Shown: in pieces, positions 12,357 to 23,567 of the stretch
Layout of the letters: each line of letters opens with the position of its first letter
How positions within the stretch are numbered: position 1 is the first letter of the stretch
Assembly: GCA_035222895.1 (NCBI GenBank)
Contig: JAVYIG010000415.1
Coordinates: 496,001 to 560,000 of the forward strand
Length of the DNA stretch: 64,000 nucleotides
DNA from: Strongylocentrotus droebachiensis
Lineage: Eukaryota; Echinodermata; Echinoidea; Camarodonta; Strongylocentrotidae
Direction: 5' to 3'
The notes under the pieces: generated by a model
Seen by the model: the letters and a program-made list of their open reading frames with translations, nothing else
What the model was told of the DNA's origin: nothing
The model's database searches: none
Program-made: the position numbers and the translations under genes

Positions 12357-12762
12357 TTAAAGATAAAGTTGAGTTCTGGTCATGCGATTGCATTGTGAAA
12401 GAAAAGGTGTGGAATGGATCAGAAAAAGTTGATCATGTAGCATGTATTTGTGTGTACTGCAAGGTTCTGGAGTCATCAAAATCATAATAAATTTGGCCCA
12501 GTCTTGGTAAAGTAACAAGCGCTGTACAAAGACAGATGTATATGAGACAGACAGATGTATATGAGACAACACAAAAGGTGCCGGGGCTACTAACCTTGAT
12601 TTCCTTATTATTTATTTTTGTAATCATTACTCAGCCAATATACATTTTCCACCGGAATTGGCAAATGACACTTATTTGAAATCTTGAACATTCAGTGTAG
12701 GTTTCGTTTGATTCTGTGAGAATTAATTTTCTGTTTATACCAGAACTCAAGTTTATCTTTAA
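12357..12762 (+). mobile_element. TTAA-bounded element with short terminal inverted repeat
   Basis: The left end is TTAAAGATAAAGTTGAGTTC and the right end is the reverse complement of a close variant (GAACTCAAGTTTATCTTTAA). The terminal inverted repeat is about 23 bp. The left half (about 12357-12570) recurs inverted at 37005-37210. A small GACAGATGTATATGA duplication lies at 12530-12565. Confidence 0.7.
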
Positions 12763-12810
12763 GAATGGAGGGTGGTCTGGTTGAATTAAGCCCATTCAGA
12801 CCTGTTTTAG

Positions 12811-12970
12811 TGACCACCTGTCTACAAAGACCATATTTCTTGTTTCCCTTGAAAACGGTTTTTCATTGAGAATATATAACAAAAAACTTGTACATAAGGA
12901 CCACCTGCCTAAAAAGACAACTTTTCTTATCTCCCTTGAGTGGTCTTTATAGACAGGTTTCACTGTGTAT
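12811..12970 (+). repeat. Two-copy repeat with GACCACCTG...AAAGAC motif
   Basis: The block GACCACCTGTCTACAAAGAC begins near 12812 and a variant near 12899, a spacing of about 87 bp. Each is followed by a TTTCTT...TCCCTT segment. The second ends in GGTCTTTATAGACAGGT, which pairs with the block's start, so each unit can fold. I recall similar short repeats from other marine invertebrates, without being able to name a family. Confidence 0.55.
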
Positions 12971-13376
12971 GTATATATATATCCACAAATAGATTGATGA
13001 TATGATCTACTACCAAAGCTCTCATGGTGTTACCCATAATATATCGACGACTATAGCATTGGGGATGCGTTAATATCACAAACAATTAACTCGTTTTATT
13101 CCAATCATGATTCAATTACTATCATATGGCATATAGTACTAACATTCAAGGTGACACGTGGTTAAGCTAACATAAACTGCAACTGCGCATGATCATTCAA
13201 TTGCTTTCAATAAGGGATTGCATTCAATTCTAATGAGAGTTGATTTGGAGCAGAATGGTTGTTAACAACGGACTCCTCCTACACAATTCTTTGACAGGAA
13301 ATGTACGCAATTGAAAACGACCGGAACAAAATTCAGAGTATTTCACATACAGGCTAAAGGTGAGAGAAAATGATGC

Positions 13377-13568
13377 GAGAAAGAAAGAGAGGGAGAGAGA
13401 GAGAGAGAGAGAGAGAGAAAGGGAGAAGTAATAGGTGTGAGAGAGTGGAATAGATAAAGTGAGAGTAAAGCAAGGAGAAAGACCGACTGAGACGGGGGGG
13501 GGGTTAGGAGGGGCAGAGTGTTGAGCGAGAGGAGAAGAAAATGAGTGTGTGTATGTGTGTGTGTGTGT

Positions 13569-13605
<37 letters not shown>

Positions 13606-13660
13606 AGTCTGGAGAGAGAGAGATAGAAAGAGAGAGAGACTGAGAGAAAGAAACTCACAA
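13377..13660 (+). repeat. Compound (GA)n / G-run / (GT)n microsatellite
   Basis: Several (GA)n blocks separated by a G run at about 13493-13503 and a (GT)n block near 13545-13569. The long Ser/Leu-rich minus-strand frames over this stretch are translations of the array, not genes. It ends about 100 bp upstream of the promoter elements at 13769. Confidence 0.95.
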
Positions 13661-13768
13661 CAAAATGAGCAAATCATCAAGCAAGAACCGACCACCCCGC
13701 TCACTTTAAAGAAAGACACTCTATTTCGAAAGGTTTCCAATCTTAGCACATCGAGCCCTGAATCAGTC

Positions 13769-13884
13769 TGACGTCATCAGGCACTTGTGAGTACAGCAGC
13801 CAATCAGAGATGACTAACGGCCAAAGGCGCACCAATCATGAGCTCGTAAGCTATAAAGTAAAGCGAGCGATGGCGGCACACGCA
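13769..13884 (+). promoter_or_regulatory. Polymerase II core promoter with CRE, CCAAT and TATA boxes
   Basis: In order: full cAMP-response element TGACGTCA at 13769-13776, CCAATCAG at 13800-13807, AP-1-like TGACTAA at 13811-13817, a second CCAATCA at 13832-13838 and a TATA box CTATAAAG at 13851-13858. An initiator-like GCAGTTT with its A at 13884 lies about 32 bp past the TATA. Each motif is common alone. Their order and spacing (CRE near -115, CCAAT near -84 and -52, TATA near -32) are what a TATA-driven animal promoter should look like. The region is also less AT-rich than its surroundings. The exact start site is inferred. Confidence 0.65.
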
Positions 13885-14206
13885 GTTTGCGAGTGAAAAG
13901 AAAACCGGGAAAAAGCGAATACTCAGCCCTTTTTGTGAAGCGTTTGTGAATGAGACAACCGGGGCTGCCAACGAAAGAGCGGGACAATTTTATTGGGTAA
14001 GAAACAGTTATTGGGAAGAAAAACAGGAATAAGAAGAAAACGCCAGACAACATTGGAATCTTATAGAACGACCCTCCGGTGGGTAAAAGCAGGCTCAGTT
14101 GAAAGGAATTTTGTCGAGAAAGCTGTGTCTTGAATCTGGAGAGAACGGACGATTTCTAATAACATCCACCCAAAACAGAAGCGCCTAAAGAGAAACAGAC
14201 AGCCGG
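13884..14206 (+). other. Candidate 5' leader exon of an unidentified gene
   Basis: The purine-rich sequence downstream of the TATA box has the look of an untranslated leader. Two strong splice donors follow: TTGG|GTAAGA at 13997 and CCGG|GTAAGA at 14207, so the exon is either about 113 or about 323 nt. An ATG at 13950 in weak context opens a 16-codon frame that stops just after the first donor. If that donor is used, the frame leaves the exon in phase 2 and could continue into another exon. With the second donor the exon is most likely non-coding. I cannot name the gene. The next plausible plus-strand exons are nearly 40 kb away (52943, 54415), which would make a very long first intron, and the link is not demonstrated. 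It could also be the first exon of a long non-coding RNA. Confidence 0.5.
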
Positions 14207-16486
14207 GTAAGATTTCTAATTGTTTTGTCGATTTCCTTTGCTCAATAACACTCTTCTTTTCAGCGTAATGTTTTATATCACCATAAGTCGGCCGTTACGG
14301 TGTTTAAATCTTCGGGAGATAAATGTTTTGGCGTCGCATTTCGTCAGTTGATGTCAAGCGTACGGTCCATCTCATCTTTATTCAATGTAATTTTATATCA
14401 AGTGAGGCGCACAACCTTTGTGCATTAAAAGGCTTTGGGTAATGGCGCAGACCCTTCATTGCACATCGTATAATTCATCTGTCTGTTTCGAATACGACGA
14501 AACCACCTTGAACTTTATAACAGTTCCACGTGAATGTTTATTATTCATGATCTTTCTTAATTTATATCACAGTCCATTAGTGTGCGGCATTTCCATTGGA
14601 TGTCATCATTTGAACCATTAATTTTTAATTTTTAAACCTAAAAGGATTACAAATTGTGCCAGAATTAGAATCTAAATCTTCGTTATTACCGGTATGGCGG
14701 ATGTGCACGGTATTAAGGATGCAACAGTACGATTATTATGTACGATGTTTTTTATGATGGGAACGATACGCTTACGATCTTTACGATGTAATTGTCCAAC
14801 ATGGTAAAAATGTGATTTTGGGGGAATTTGTCCCTAACAGCAAAGCACGTTAAGGGAATTAGAGAGAAAAGCGAGAGGAAAACTCCGATCGCAGTGAAAT
14901 ACGGATAGAAAAATAGAATATCATACAATATTCAACTATTGGTAAATTTAGTCATTTGTTCATAGTAAGGATATACCAACAATATTCATAAGAATATCGG
15001 TGATGAAATTGCTTTTGCAAACAACAGCAATAATCTTACGATTCCGGGAAAACACGCTAATAAATCTTCCTTAAAGAATTTGGATGAAGATAAAAGTCAA
15101 AAGGCAATTGATTAGTAACTGCGATTGCCTAAAGTGTCTCTTTCGATCATAATCGTAATGTTACCAACTTTTATGCTTACGTCTTCGTGAAGTGCTCCAA
15201 TACAAAGTTTCAAAGACACGTAGCATTTAAAAGGTTTCATTAGTGCCTGATACATCATCATGATATCTTGTAACAACGATTTTTCAGTCACGGCACCCTT
15301 TTCAGAAATGCACGTACTAATTTTCGCGTCACCCCAATCGCAGATTCTTCACAGAATATTAATTGTGCATCACTCTGAACCTCGTCAAGTGCCGTGTACA
15401 CACCTACGGGCATATTATGTTCTTAATTGAGAAATGACACCTTTGATATTTTAAAAACTTATTTTGTAATCGACACAAAAAATAAGATAAAATATAATGT
15501 ATGCAGGCTCCCCGCCCCTAAATATACCTGAACGTGAAGATATTCGGGCATCTCGTTTTCCGGAATTATCCAGCTTCTAAATGTTGCGAGGGATTGAAGC
15601 GGACGAGCGTGGCAAAAATGTAATTTCGATATAAAAGATATAAAATGTATTAGCTCACCTCGCCTTCAAATATGGTATTCGGGCACCTCGTTTCCAAAAT
15701 ATGGAGCTATTTAGGCACTTAGCTGCCTGAAATCGTTCTGTTTCTAAATAATGCGAGCAAACGAAGCGAGTGAGAAAAAAATAGGCCGACATTCTTTTGA
15801 AATGCCATTTCCCCGTAAAATTACACACTCTAGCAGTTTCTAATATGTGGTGTTTCACGAAATCGACGTTATTCCATAATAACTTTTCAATGTAACAAGA
15901 TTTCTATTGCGGCAGCCCTAGAAATGTCTTGCCGCACCCCGTTTAAAAAATGCTGTCTTATAACCATGAAAAGCAAAACCAACAAGAAATTGAAGTTGAG
16001 TTTGATAAAGTTGAAAGAAAAATTAGGATTTGAAGACATCTTGCCGCGAATCATGGGATTCATTTCTATACGCGATGATAAGATTATTATAATTTAACAT
16101 AACTTTGAATAAATTTATAATGTTTATTGTGATTTCAATCGTAACGAAATAAATTTATATCAGATTCATGCAGACGTGTTAGAGCTGTGCCACTATAAAG
16201 ATTTACATAATATACCAAAGTCTTGAGACGTCTTGAACTCATCACAGTGTCATTACATCTGTAATTAAGGTTATTTTTCGATTTGGAATTCTTAGTTATT
16301 TCTTTGAGTTAAGAGTGTTTAAGAGTGTTTTTTCAATTGTATCCATACTGTACGGACTCTTTAGGCATCATAATCGGAGTATGTGCTTGAACATATTAAT
16401 TTACTTTTTGCAATCGTCAAATGGCTCCTTTATAACTGGAAATATTATTGTAACCTGATGACATTCCTCCTTCCAAGAAACACATT
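14207..16486. other. Presumed intron, mostly featureless
   Basis: Begins with the splice donor at 14207. A fragment of the 18.2-kb foldback family lies at 15150-15205 (TTACGTCTTCGTGAAGTGCT-like). No exon candidate with paired splice sites was seen. Confidence 0.5.
15530..15775 (+). repeat. Two-copy degenerate repeat, spacing about 135 bp
   Basis: The block with ATTCGGGCA.CTCGTTTTCC, followed by TTCTAAAT..TGCGAG and GAAGCG.ACGAG, occurs at about 15540-15640 and again at about 15675-15775. Confidence 0.55.
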
Positions 16487-16749
16487 CTTAATAATAATGA
16501 TAATAATCTTTTAAAATCCACTCCAAATTTTATTAAACCGAAAATGGAAATTCTTTTTGCCCAATTCATCGTGAGCCCGGCAGCCACAGAGCAGCGCCAG
16601 ATCGACGTTGCTCTATCCCTTATTGTTGAACGCAAAACAAGGTAGCAGCAACTCCCGTTTTAACGTCTGCTGGTATGACGCGGCCGGGGTTCGAACCCAC
16701 GACCTCCCGGTTGTGAGGCGACGCTCTACTGACTGAGCCAACACACCGT
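16487..16749 (-). mobile_element. tRNA-derived SINE
   Basis: Read on the minus strand from 16749, the head is tRNA-like. The A box lies in TTGGCTCAGTCAGTAGAGCG and the B box in GTGGGTTCGAACCCC, followed by GGCCGCGTCATACC. A body of about 170 nt contains CTGGCGCTGCTCTGTGGCTG, and an (ATT)n-type tail ends near 16487. The tRNA part cannot fold into a full cloverleaf with matched acceptor arms, and it is fused to a body, which argues for a SINE rather than a working tRNA gene. The body may belong to a conserved SINE core class, but I cannot assign it. Confidence 0.75.
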
Positions 16750-17099
16750 TTAACACGGCTCATACAGTGGTCAGAGCGCGTGAATGTTCCCATGTATCAA
16801 AGGAAAGTGACGAAATTTGAAACTGATTGGAGGTCGTACATCTTGTCTTTTTCATTTCAATTTTGTTCCTCTGAGATCGCAATTTCCTTCGAATTCAAAC
16901 TATTCTCACCTAATATGAGCGAAAGCCAGGAGTGAAGGCGTGGCAAGTTTTTGCAAAGATTTTTGTTTTTGCTTTGGCAGTCTCTATTAGAACTCTTCAG
17001 ATGATTTGAGAATCCATTGCCTAGATGCGTTTTGAGAGCGGGTTAAAAAGTGCTTCGAGTGCCAATATACAAAACTTGGTAAGATTAAATCTTCCGCTC

Positions 17100-17293
17100 T
17101 CTACACCCTTCTTTCTGTCTGTCTCTCTGTCTGTCTGTCTGTCTCTCTGTCTCTCTATTTCTCTCTCTCACACACACACACACACACACTTTCTCTCTCT
17201 CCCTCCTCCACCCTCTCTCTCTCTCTCTCTCTCGCTCTCTATTTCTCTCACACACACACACACACACACCACCTCTCTCTCCCTCCCTCCACC

Positions 17294-17338
<45 letters not shown>

Positions 17339-17363
17339 ATTCTCTCTCTTTCTCTCTCTCCCT

Positions 17364-17424
<61 letters not shown>

Positions 17425-17455
17425 TCTATCTATCTATCTTTGTCTCTATAATTAT
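17100..17455 (+). repeat. Compound (CT)n / (CA)n / (GTCT)n microsatellite
   Basis: (CTGT)n, two (CA)n blocks and long (CT)n with C-rich interruptions. The 158-codon Ser/Leu frame across it is a repeat translation. Confidence 0.97.
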
Positions 17456-18199
17456 CTCTATATCTTCAGATTTCTGGTTTAGAGGTAAGACAGCGCAATG
17501 AGAAAGCCAGGCCAGGTGAAATTTTATATTGCATGTGCAAATGTTTCTTGAATGACGTTCGATGTTTTATTATGTTTTAAATGAAAAATAAAGCATGAAT
17601 TGAAGTTCACAATGCTTTGGCAATATCAAAGATGTCAGGGGAAATCAACTCGCTGGAGCTTCAGACTTCAATGATTAAAGTTCAATGTTTCTAAGAAGAA
17701 AATAGAAAGAAGATTGTTACGTCTTGCTGGTATTGTTACCCGACTGGTGACGCATCTAGAGGTGGAGCTGGCGTAGCCCCCACCCCCTCTTCCCCCTAGG
17801 CTTTATAGGAGAATTGTGAAAAAGAATGGGTCGAACGTAATTTTGTTTCCAAAATTAAACAATTATTCTTATCTACTGATGGTTTCTTCTTTGCTCTCAT
17901 TATGTTTTCTTTCAATTAAAGGATATTTTGTTTAAAAACAACAATCAAACGTTCTTGTTGTAACCCTTTCTACAAATGGATTCTACCCCTCTCCCCTCTA
18001 AATATGTAGGCTTCTTTCACACAGGTTTAATTAGCGCAAGTACCAACACAATGGTAATTACACAAGACAGGTCTGCGTCAACCCTGACGCTGCTTTTGAC
18101 GCACCGTGTGAAATGGATATCATGCAAACAGATGAAAGCTAAATGACCCGTTGAATTACCACCGCATGAGTTTATATCCATTCATACGCTTAATTACGA

Positions 18200-18520
18200 C
18201 AGGTAATAACGCACTATGCCATTTTCGTAATGTAACCAAATGGAATGCATACGTCGTTGTGAAGTGCTTCAACACAGTTATTTCATTCATCATTGTATTT
18301 CAATAGTCAGAATGCAAACTGCATACAATTTTGGTTGTTAGCTAGAGCATGCCATGATGTTTGTCCTACCTATCAACACACACAGTAAGCAATTCGCATT
18401 CTGGCTTTTGAAATATAATTATTGATAACAGGTGAATGAAATAATTTGCATAGAGGCACTTCACAAAGACGTATGTATTATATGTGGTTACATTACCAAA
18501 AAAGCGTATTGAAATAACGC
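18200..18520. mobile_element. Foldback element, about 320 bp
   Basis: The left arm (about 18200-18325) and right arm (about 18387-18520) pair over more than 100 bp. They share the blocks TAATGTAACCA, ACGTC.TTGTGAAGTGC, TTATTTCATTCA and CAGAATGC. The spacer is about 60 bp. The minus-strand frame of 103 codons at 18366-18677 is a by-product of the right arm. A single-arm fragment occurs near 15150-15205. Confidence 0.75.
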
Positions 18521-18825
18521 CCCATGTGCACCATTTATATAAGAGCACATTTTGGGATATGCATCCCTCTGAACGCGTTAGCCTTGGAAAGCACGCTGAT
18601 TGGGAAACATTGCGGTCAAGTGGAGAATCCCAAAAATAACAGACGATTTGCAAGGTGAAGAGGGATAAGTCTTCCAAATTTAGATTCGTCTTTCAAGTTG
18701 CGTGGGAGTGGTTTTTCAAACTGTCACCTGAACCGAGTAAGAAACAATCACAGAAGCGCTTTAATCACTGCCATGTAATCATGCAATCAGAGAATACAAC
18801 GTAACATTACCAATGCCCAAGTCAC

Positions 18826-18935
18826 ACTAACGCAACCGACAACAGACCGAAAACATACCGAACAAAAAATGTCATTACCTCGACTGATCAAGAGCCGATC
18901 GGTTTGGCGGTGTGACTGAGGTGCACCAAGCAGAG
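18826..18935. mobile_element. Small hairpin element of the AGTCACACCG family
   Basis: Ends are AAGTCACACTAACGCAACCGA and TCGGTTTGGCGGTGTGACTG, forming an imperfect hairpin of about 110 bp. Relatives are the tandem array at 20150-20815 and the solitary copy at 50162-50268. Confidence 0.6.
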
Positions 18936-19396
18936 TTTACATGAATATTTACAGGTTTACAGTACAAATTTAGATCTTTATAGTTAGAAGGAGGGGATAG
19001 AGAGGTGTAGGCGGGGATGGGAGATGTGTTCAAGTCAGAGCTAGACGAAAGATTTTACAGTTTCTTTTTCTTTATATTATACTGGCATTTGAAGGAATCA
19101 GGTTTTAACATTTGAACAACATTTCAGCAACCAGGTAACCAGAATTCACGCTCATTCCGAAATGATTTTAGAAAGCGCCTTTGTAGATAAATTGTTAAAG
19201 TTCCTAAAGATATTAACTTCACGATGATACGTTCGATGAATACAATAATATTAATCAAATTGACTTTTACTTGGTAAATTATATACTGCGTAGCTTTAGA
19301 CAGTAAAAAACGAAAAGGCCTACAATTCACTTAAGATAATTCAAATGCCGGAACGGCTTTTCGCTTTGAAAAAATGGTTCTAAATGGCTATGATAT

Positions 19397-19423
19397 GCAT
19401 CGATGCACGTGATTAATCACGTG
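19397..19423. promoter_or_regulatory. Double palindrome with two CACGTG boxes
   Basis: GCATCGATGC (19397-19406) overlaps CACGTGATTAATCACGTG (19406-19423). Both are perfect palindromes. The second is two CACGTG E-boxes around ATTAAT. bHLH-zip factors of the Myc/USF/MITF type bind CACGTG; whether this site is used is unknown. Confidence 0.4.
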
Positions 19424-20149
19424 ATGAATTGCAAACGACTAATCACGGAGGTAGGCTTTACTATCCACCGCCTTCCAATAATAAATAAATTATTGATATA
19501 GCGAATCAATTTTATGCCACCAAAAATATAAGCCTAACTTTCTAAAAAAGGAAATTAGGCTTGTAGGGCAATCAGTATTGTAACCATTCTCAAATTCCAT
19601 CGGAGAGAACAAAAGGAAATCCTTGTGCACAATATAGTAAATGTGTATAATAATTTCGATTACAATGAATAATGCAGGTTCTAATTATTTATAATGGCCA
19701 AAGAGCTCTTTTATCTTTTTTGGTCTATTTCTTTTAATTTTTATTTTTATGACCACTACAAAATTTGGTGCTACAAATTGTTTTCGTTTTTTTTAAATTT
19801 CTTGGTATTGTTAGTTGTATTGTTTTTTGTATTTGTATTATCTGTATATGGTTATCCGTGCTTCAGCCATTACGAGCATTCAAACACAAAATGCCGTCAC
19901 TCCGATATAATTTCATCTCGTCTATTAAATGATGAATAATATATGTCTGTCTTGCCGCTTAAAATATAATCGGATTTCTGAGTTTTTGTGAATTGTTTTT
20001 TTTTTTTATTTCAATTTCGATAGATATCATAAATATTTTATTCAAAAGTTCTAAATGCGTCTAAAAATAGAAAAATGCATTTTTAAATAATCACCCATTA
20101 ACTTTCAGATTGCATTAGCTCTGTGAACCTCATTACAATTTTAGGGGGT

Positions 20150-20815
20150 ATAATAGACAGACTTGACACCGACTTACAATCTACAGATTCTTGGCATTTC
20201 GAGGTTATGTGATTGTACGATCTTTTGTCGGTCTGCTGCTGATTTCATTCATTTTTGTGACTAAGGTATTATACTCTTGCGCGCAGCTTAATTCAACAGA
20301 CTTCTTAACTTAGTCAAACCACCAAACCGATTCCATACCGATCTAAACAACGACAGATTTTTAGTATTTATGGGTTAACGTATTTGTTTGGTCTACTGTC
20401 GGTCTACTTTGTGTGATTGAGGTATTATACTCTAGCGTTCAGCTTGATTCAATAGGCTTACATAAGTCAGTCAAACCATCAACTTAACCAAACCGATTCC
20501 ACACCGACTTTAAACCGACAGATTCTTCGCCTTTCAGGTAATGTAAATGTTCGGTCTTTTGTCGGTTAGCTATTGGGTTCATTTGTGTGACCGAGGTATC
20601 ATACTCTAGCGTTTAGTTTAATTCAATAGGCTTTACAACTCAGTCAAACCATCAACGTAATCAAACCGCCTTCTCACCGACTTAATTAAAACCGACAGAT
20701 TATTGGCCAATATATGATATTGTACATGCAATCGTTCGGTTTGCTGTCGGTCAGCTGTCGTTCAGCTGTGGGGCTCATTTTGTGTGACCGAGGTGTCCAG
20801 CGTTCAGCCTTAATC
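20150..20815 (+). repeat. Tandem array of a hairpin element, about four units
   Basis: Units of roughly 156-173 bp. The block CAGTCAAACC recurs at 20312, 20468 and 20641. Each unit carries ACCGATTCC.CACCGACTT..AACCGACAGATT, then TCGGTCT..TGTCGGT, then TGTGTGACCGAGGTAT, joined by a linker containing ACTCTAGCGTTCAGCTTAAT. The inner part is the same hairpin seen singly at 18826 and 50162. Units are diverged, so the array is not recent. Confidence 0.75.
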
Positions 20816-21324
20816 AACCGGTGTGAAAATGGAAATGACCATCAAACGTAAAATTGTCACTTACAAATAGTGAATTCATTAGCATTCGAGAAGCACCACT
20901 ATCAGCAATATTTATCACCGGTATATTGTATAACCTATATAAAATTTCTATTAGCTAATTTAGAGGCGTAAATCTTCCATTTGTTTCGAATATTGGCCTG
21001 ATTGTGAGATTATAGTGCTTGTTAGGTCAACCAGAAAGTGTGTTGATGCGGCCTTGAATTTTGAGTCCAAGGTTGAATATAAAGTGTAGCTATTTGCGGT
21101 GAAGTTGGAGATTACTCATGATCTAGTTCAAATTTTGTCTGTCCAAATACGGTTTTATCTTTAATTACTGGATGCGTGCTCTATTATTAGTGTAATGAAT
21201 TTGGCATTGTAAATACATGTAGGCCTTCTTAATGTCCGTTTGATATCAAATCATTTTCAAAACGAACACCACAGTAATACAACTGTACAGACAACTCCAT
21301 ATTAGTAACTTACAATACGGATAC

Positions 21325-21445
21325 ATAAATAGATAGATAGATAGATAGAAAGATGTGTAGATGGAAAGATGTAGTGATATATAATATAGGTAGGTAGATG
21401 GATAGAAAGATATAATATAGGTAGGTAGATAGAAAGATAGACATA
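21325..21445 (+). repeat. (GATA)n / (GGTA)n array with internal duplication
   Basis: GATA units are followed by two copies of an ATATAATATAGGTAGGTAGAT block. Confidence 0.9.
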
Positions 21446-21568
21446 TTTGTACATACATGGAAATTGTACAGAAATGCTTTGGAATTAAATAGAAAAATAA
21501 GATTGGATATTAAGATGAATTCCGGGAATGTAAGGGCTAAGTAAAAGGTAATTTTGAGGGGTAGAGAA

Positions 21569-21855
21569 GGGGGGGGGGGGGAAAGACGAGGAAATGGATA
21601 TAAAATATGAAAGAGAGAGATGAGGGAATAGCTAGTGTGTATGAGTGATTATGTGTTGTGTGTTAGAGAGGGAGAGAGAGACAGACAGAGAGACAGGCAG
21701 CGACAGGCAGACACACATGTATTAAGAAATATAAGTTGGAAGAAAAATACAAAATGTAGATCGGTAGGGGAGAGGGAGAGGGATAGGGAGAGAGAGAGAA
21801 AGAGAGAGGCAGAGAGAGAGAGAGAGACAGAGAGACAGAGAGACAGACACACACA
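21569..21855 (+). repeat. G-run and (GA)n / (GACA)n array
   Basis: A run of about 12 G at 21569-21581, then GAGAGA and GACAGACA units with interruptions to about 21855. Confidence 0.93.
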
Positions 21856-22844
21856 AAAAGAAAAGTTTCGAAGAAATTATTAATGGTAGCCTGGATCGTA
21901 AGTAGAGCATAACTCCACGTAATACACCTTTGCAGAACATCCTAGCCGACTGGAGTGTCGAATTTCCTGTGGTGGCTAAGGAGCTTTACATAGTAGGGGG
22001 AGCAGGGAGACTGCACAAAATAGGACATTTTGGGACATTTTTCCCCCTCTTATTTCTAGTCCAGCACGAAAAAACTCGCTCTGGGAAAGAGGTGGAGCTT
22101 GGAAAGAAGCAAAGCTTTTAGCCGTATTGAATTCCTAAACCTCGCCAATGAAATCAAATTTTGAAATTTAATTTCGGGAAGTGTAGGCAGAGGAAGGGGG
22201 AGGGGGTGTGAGGGGGGAGGGGTGGTTCTTCTTATGGGTTGGTTTTGTGTGACCTCCTTCACGTCGCACATGCACATATTCTGTTAAAAAACTAGTTAAA
22301 TACTCTTCAAGCTCGTGGAGGGGGTATATTTTAGGCGGTGCTGTCGAAAACCACAATGAGAGGAAAGGAAGGAGAGTTTTTCTCATTACAATCACGAAGG
22401 TCATCCCGAAGACATACCACGCAATCTGGCTTGAAAAGACAAGGGCACAAGGCTAGCAAATATTGTACATTAACGCTTATTAACGCCCCTGGTGCATAGT
22501 TAACACCACTTTATGAATGAGAGAGGTGTCCTTAAGTATTAAATATCATTTTAGTAAATGCATTTTTCGCATGTGAGGGCTAGAACCTGCCGGCTAGTTA
22601 TCATATGTCAATAAAGGCATGTAAGTTTCCTTAGTTATGTTATAGTGATAATGAATCTGGAAACATTAAGGGCTGGCCTTATTTTTCAACAGGCGTCGGA
22701 AAAGGAAATTGGATGGATAGAGTTAGTTAGTAAGAGTTCACAAAAAGTAAAATTAGAAAAGTTGTCTGGGGGCTTGAAAGGATTTGGTTTCAAAGGGGAA
22801 AACAGTTTCTGTGATGAAATGAAACCTTAAGTATATTAATATGG

Positions 22845-23135
22845 AGAGAAGAAGGAGAGGGAAACAGGGATAATGTTGGTCATAGAGATGAAGAGAAAAG
22901 GGCGAAGAGAAAGGGATATGGATGGAGGAAAATGAAGGAGTAAAGAGAGAGAGAGGGGGAGGGGCTGGAGAGAGGGAGAGAAAATAAGGGGGAAAAGAAG
23001 AAGAAGAAACAGATGAATACAGAGGGAGTATAGATTAAAAATGGAAAGAAATGGAAAGAGAGATGGAGATGGGTGGAGAGGGAGGGGGGAGGCGCTAATT
23101 GGGGCAGAGAGAGAGAGAGAAAGATATAAAAGATA
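22845..23135 (+). repeat. Polypurine (GA/GGA)n tract
   Basis: Nearly uninterrupted purines on the plus strand with irregular GAGAGG units. Confidence 0.9.
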
Positions 23136-23516
23136 GAAGAAATAAAAAACCAGGGCCAGACAATGTAGCATGTAAGCGAATGATAGGATCGAGGACACAT
23201 GGCCATATAACTATTACGAATTAGAACATGACATGTTTACAAAATGTGAAGAAAATGAAACTGGAGCAGGTAATGAGGTTCTCGATAACCACCTGTGTCA
23301 CAGCATGATGGTAGGCATAAAGTAAAACTTAGGAAGGAAAAAGTAACAGTCATGTATATATAATAAATGAAGAATGATATATAAAAACAAGGTTAAAGCA
23401 CGACAAAACACTGTCTGTCGACATTGCAACATGCATTTAAAGATAATTTTGCCAAGTCTTATGAAGGAAAATGTGAAACTACAACAACACAAATAGTCGT
23501 ATAACAATGATTAGAT

Positions 23517-23517
<1 letters not shown>

Positions 23518-23553
<36 letters not shown>

Positions 23554-23567
23554 AAGAGAGAGAGAAT
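23518..23567 (+). repeat. (GA)n microsatellite
   Basis: About 25 GA units with a few A insertions. Confidence 0.97.

Noticed and set aside
16676..16749. Possible tRNA gene on the minus strand.
   Set aside because: A and B boxes are present, but the acceptor arms do not pair and a SINE body with ATT tail follows.
17025..17501. 158-codon plus-strand frame.
   Set aside because: Ser/Leu/His translation of a (CT)n/(CA)n microsatellite.
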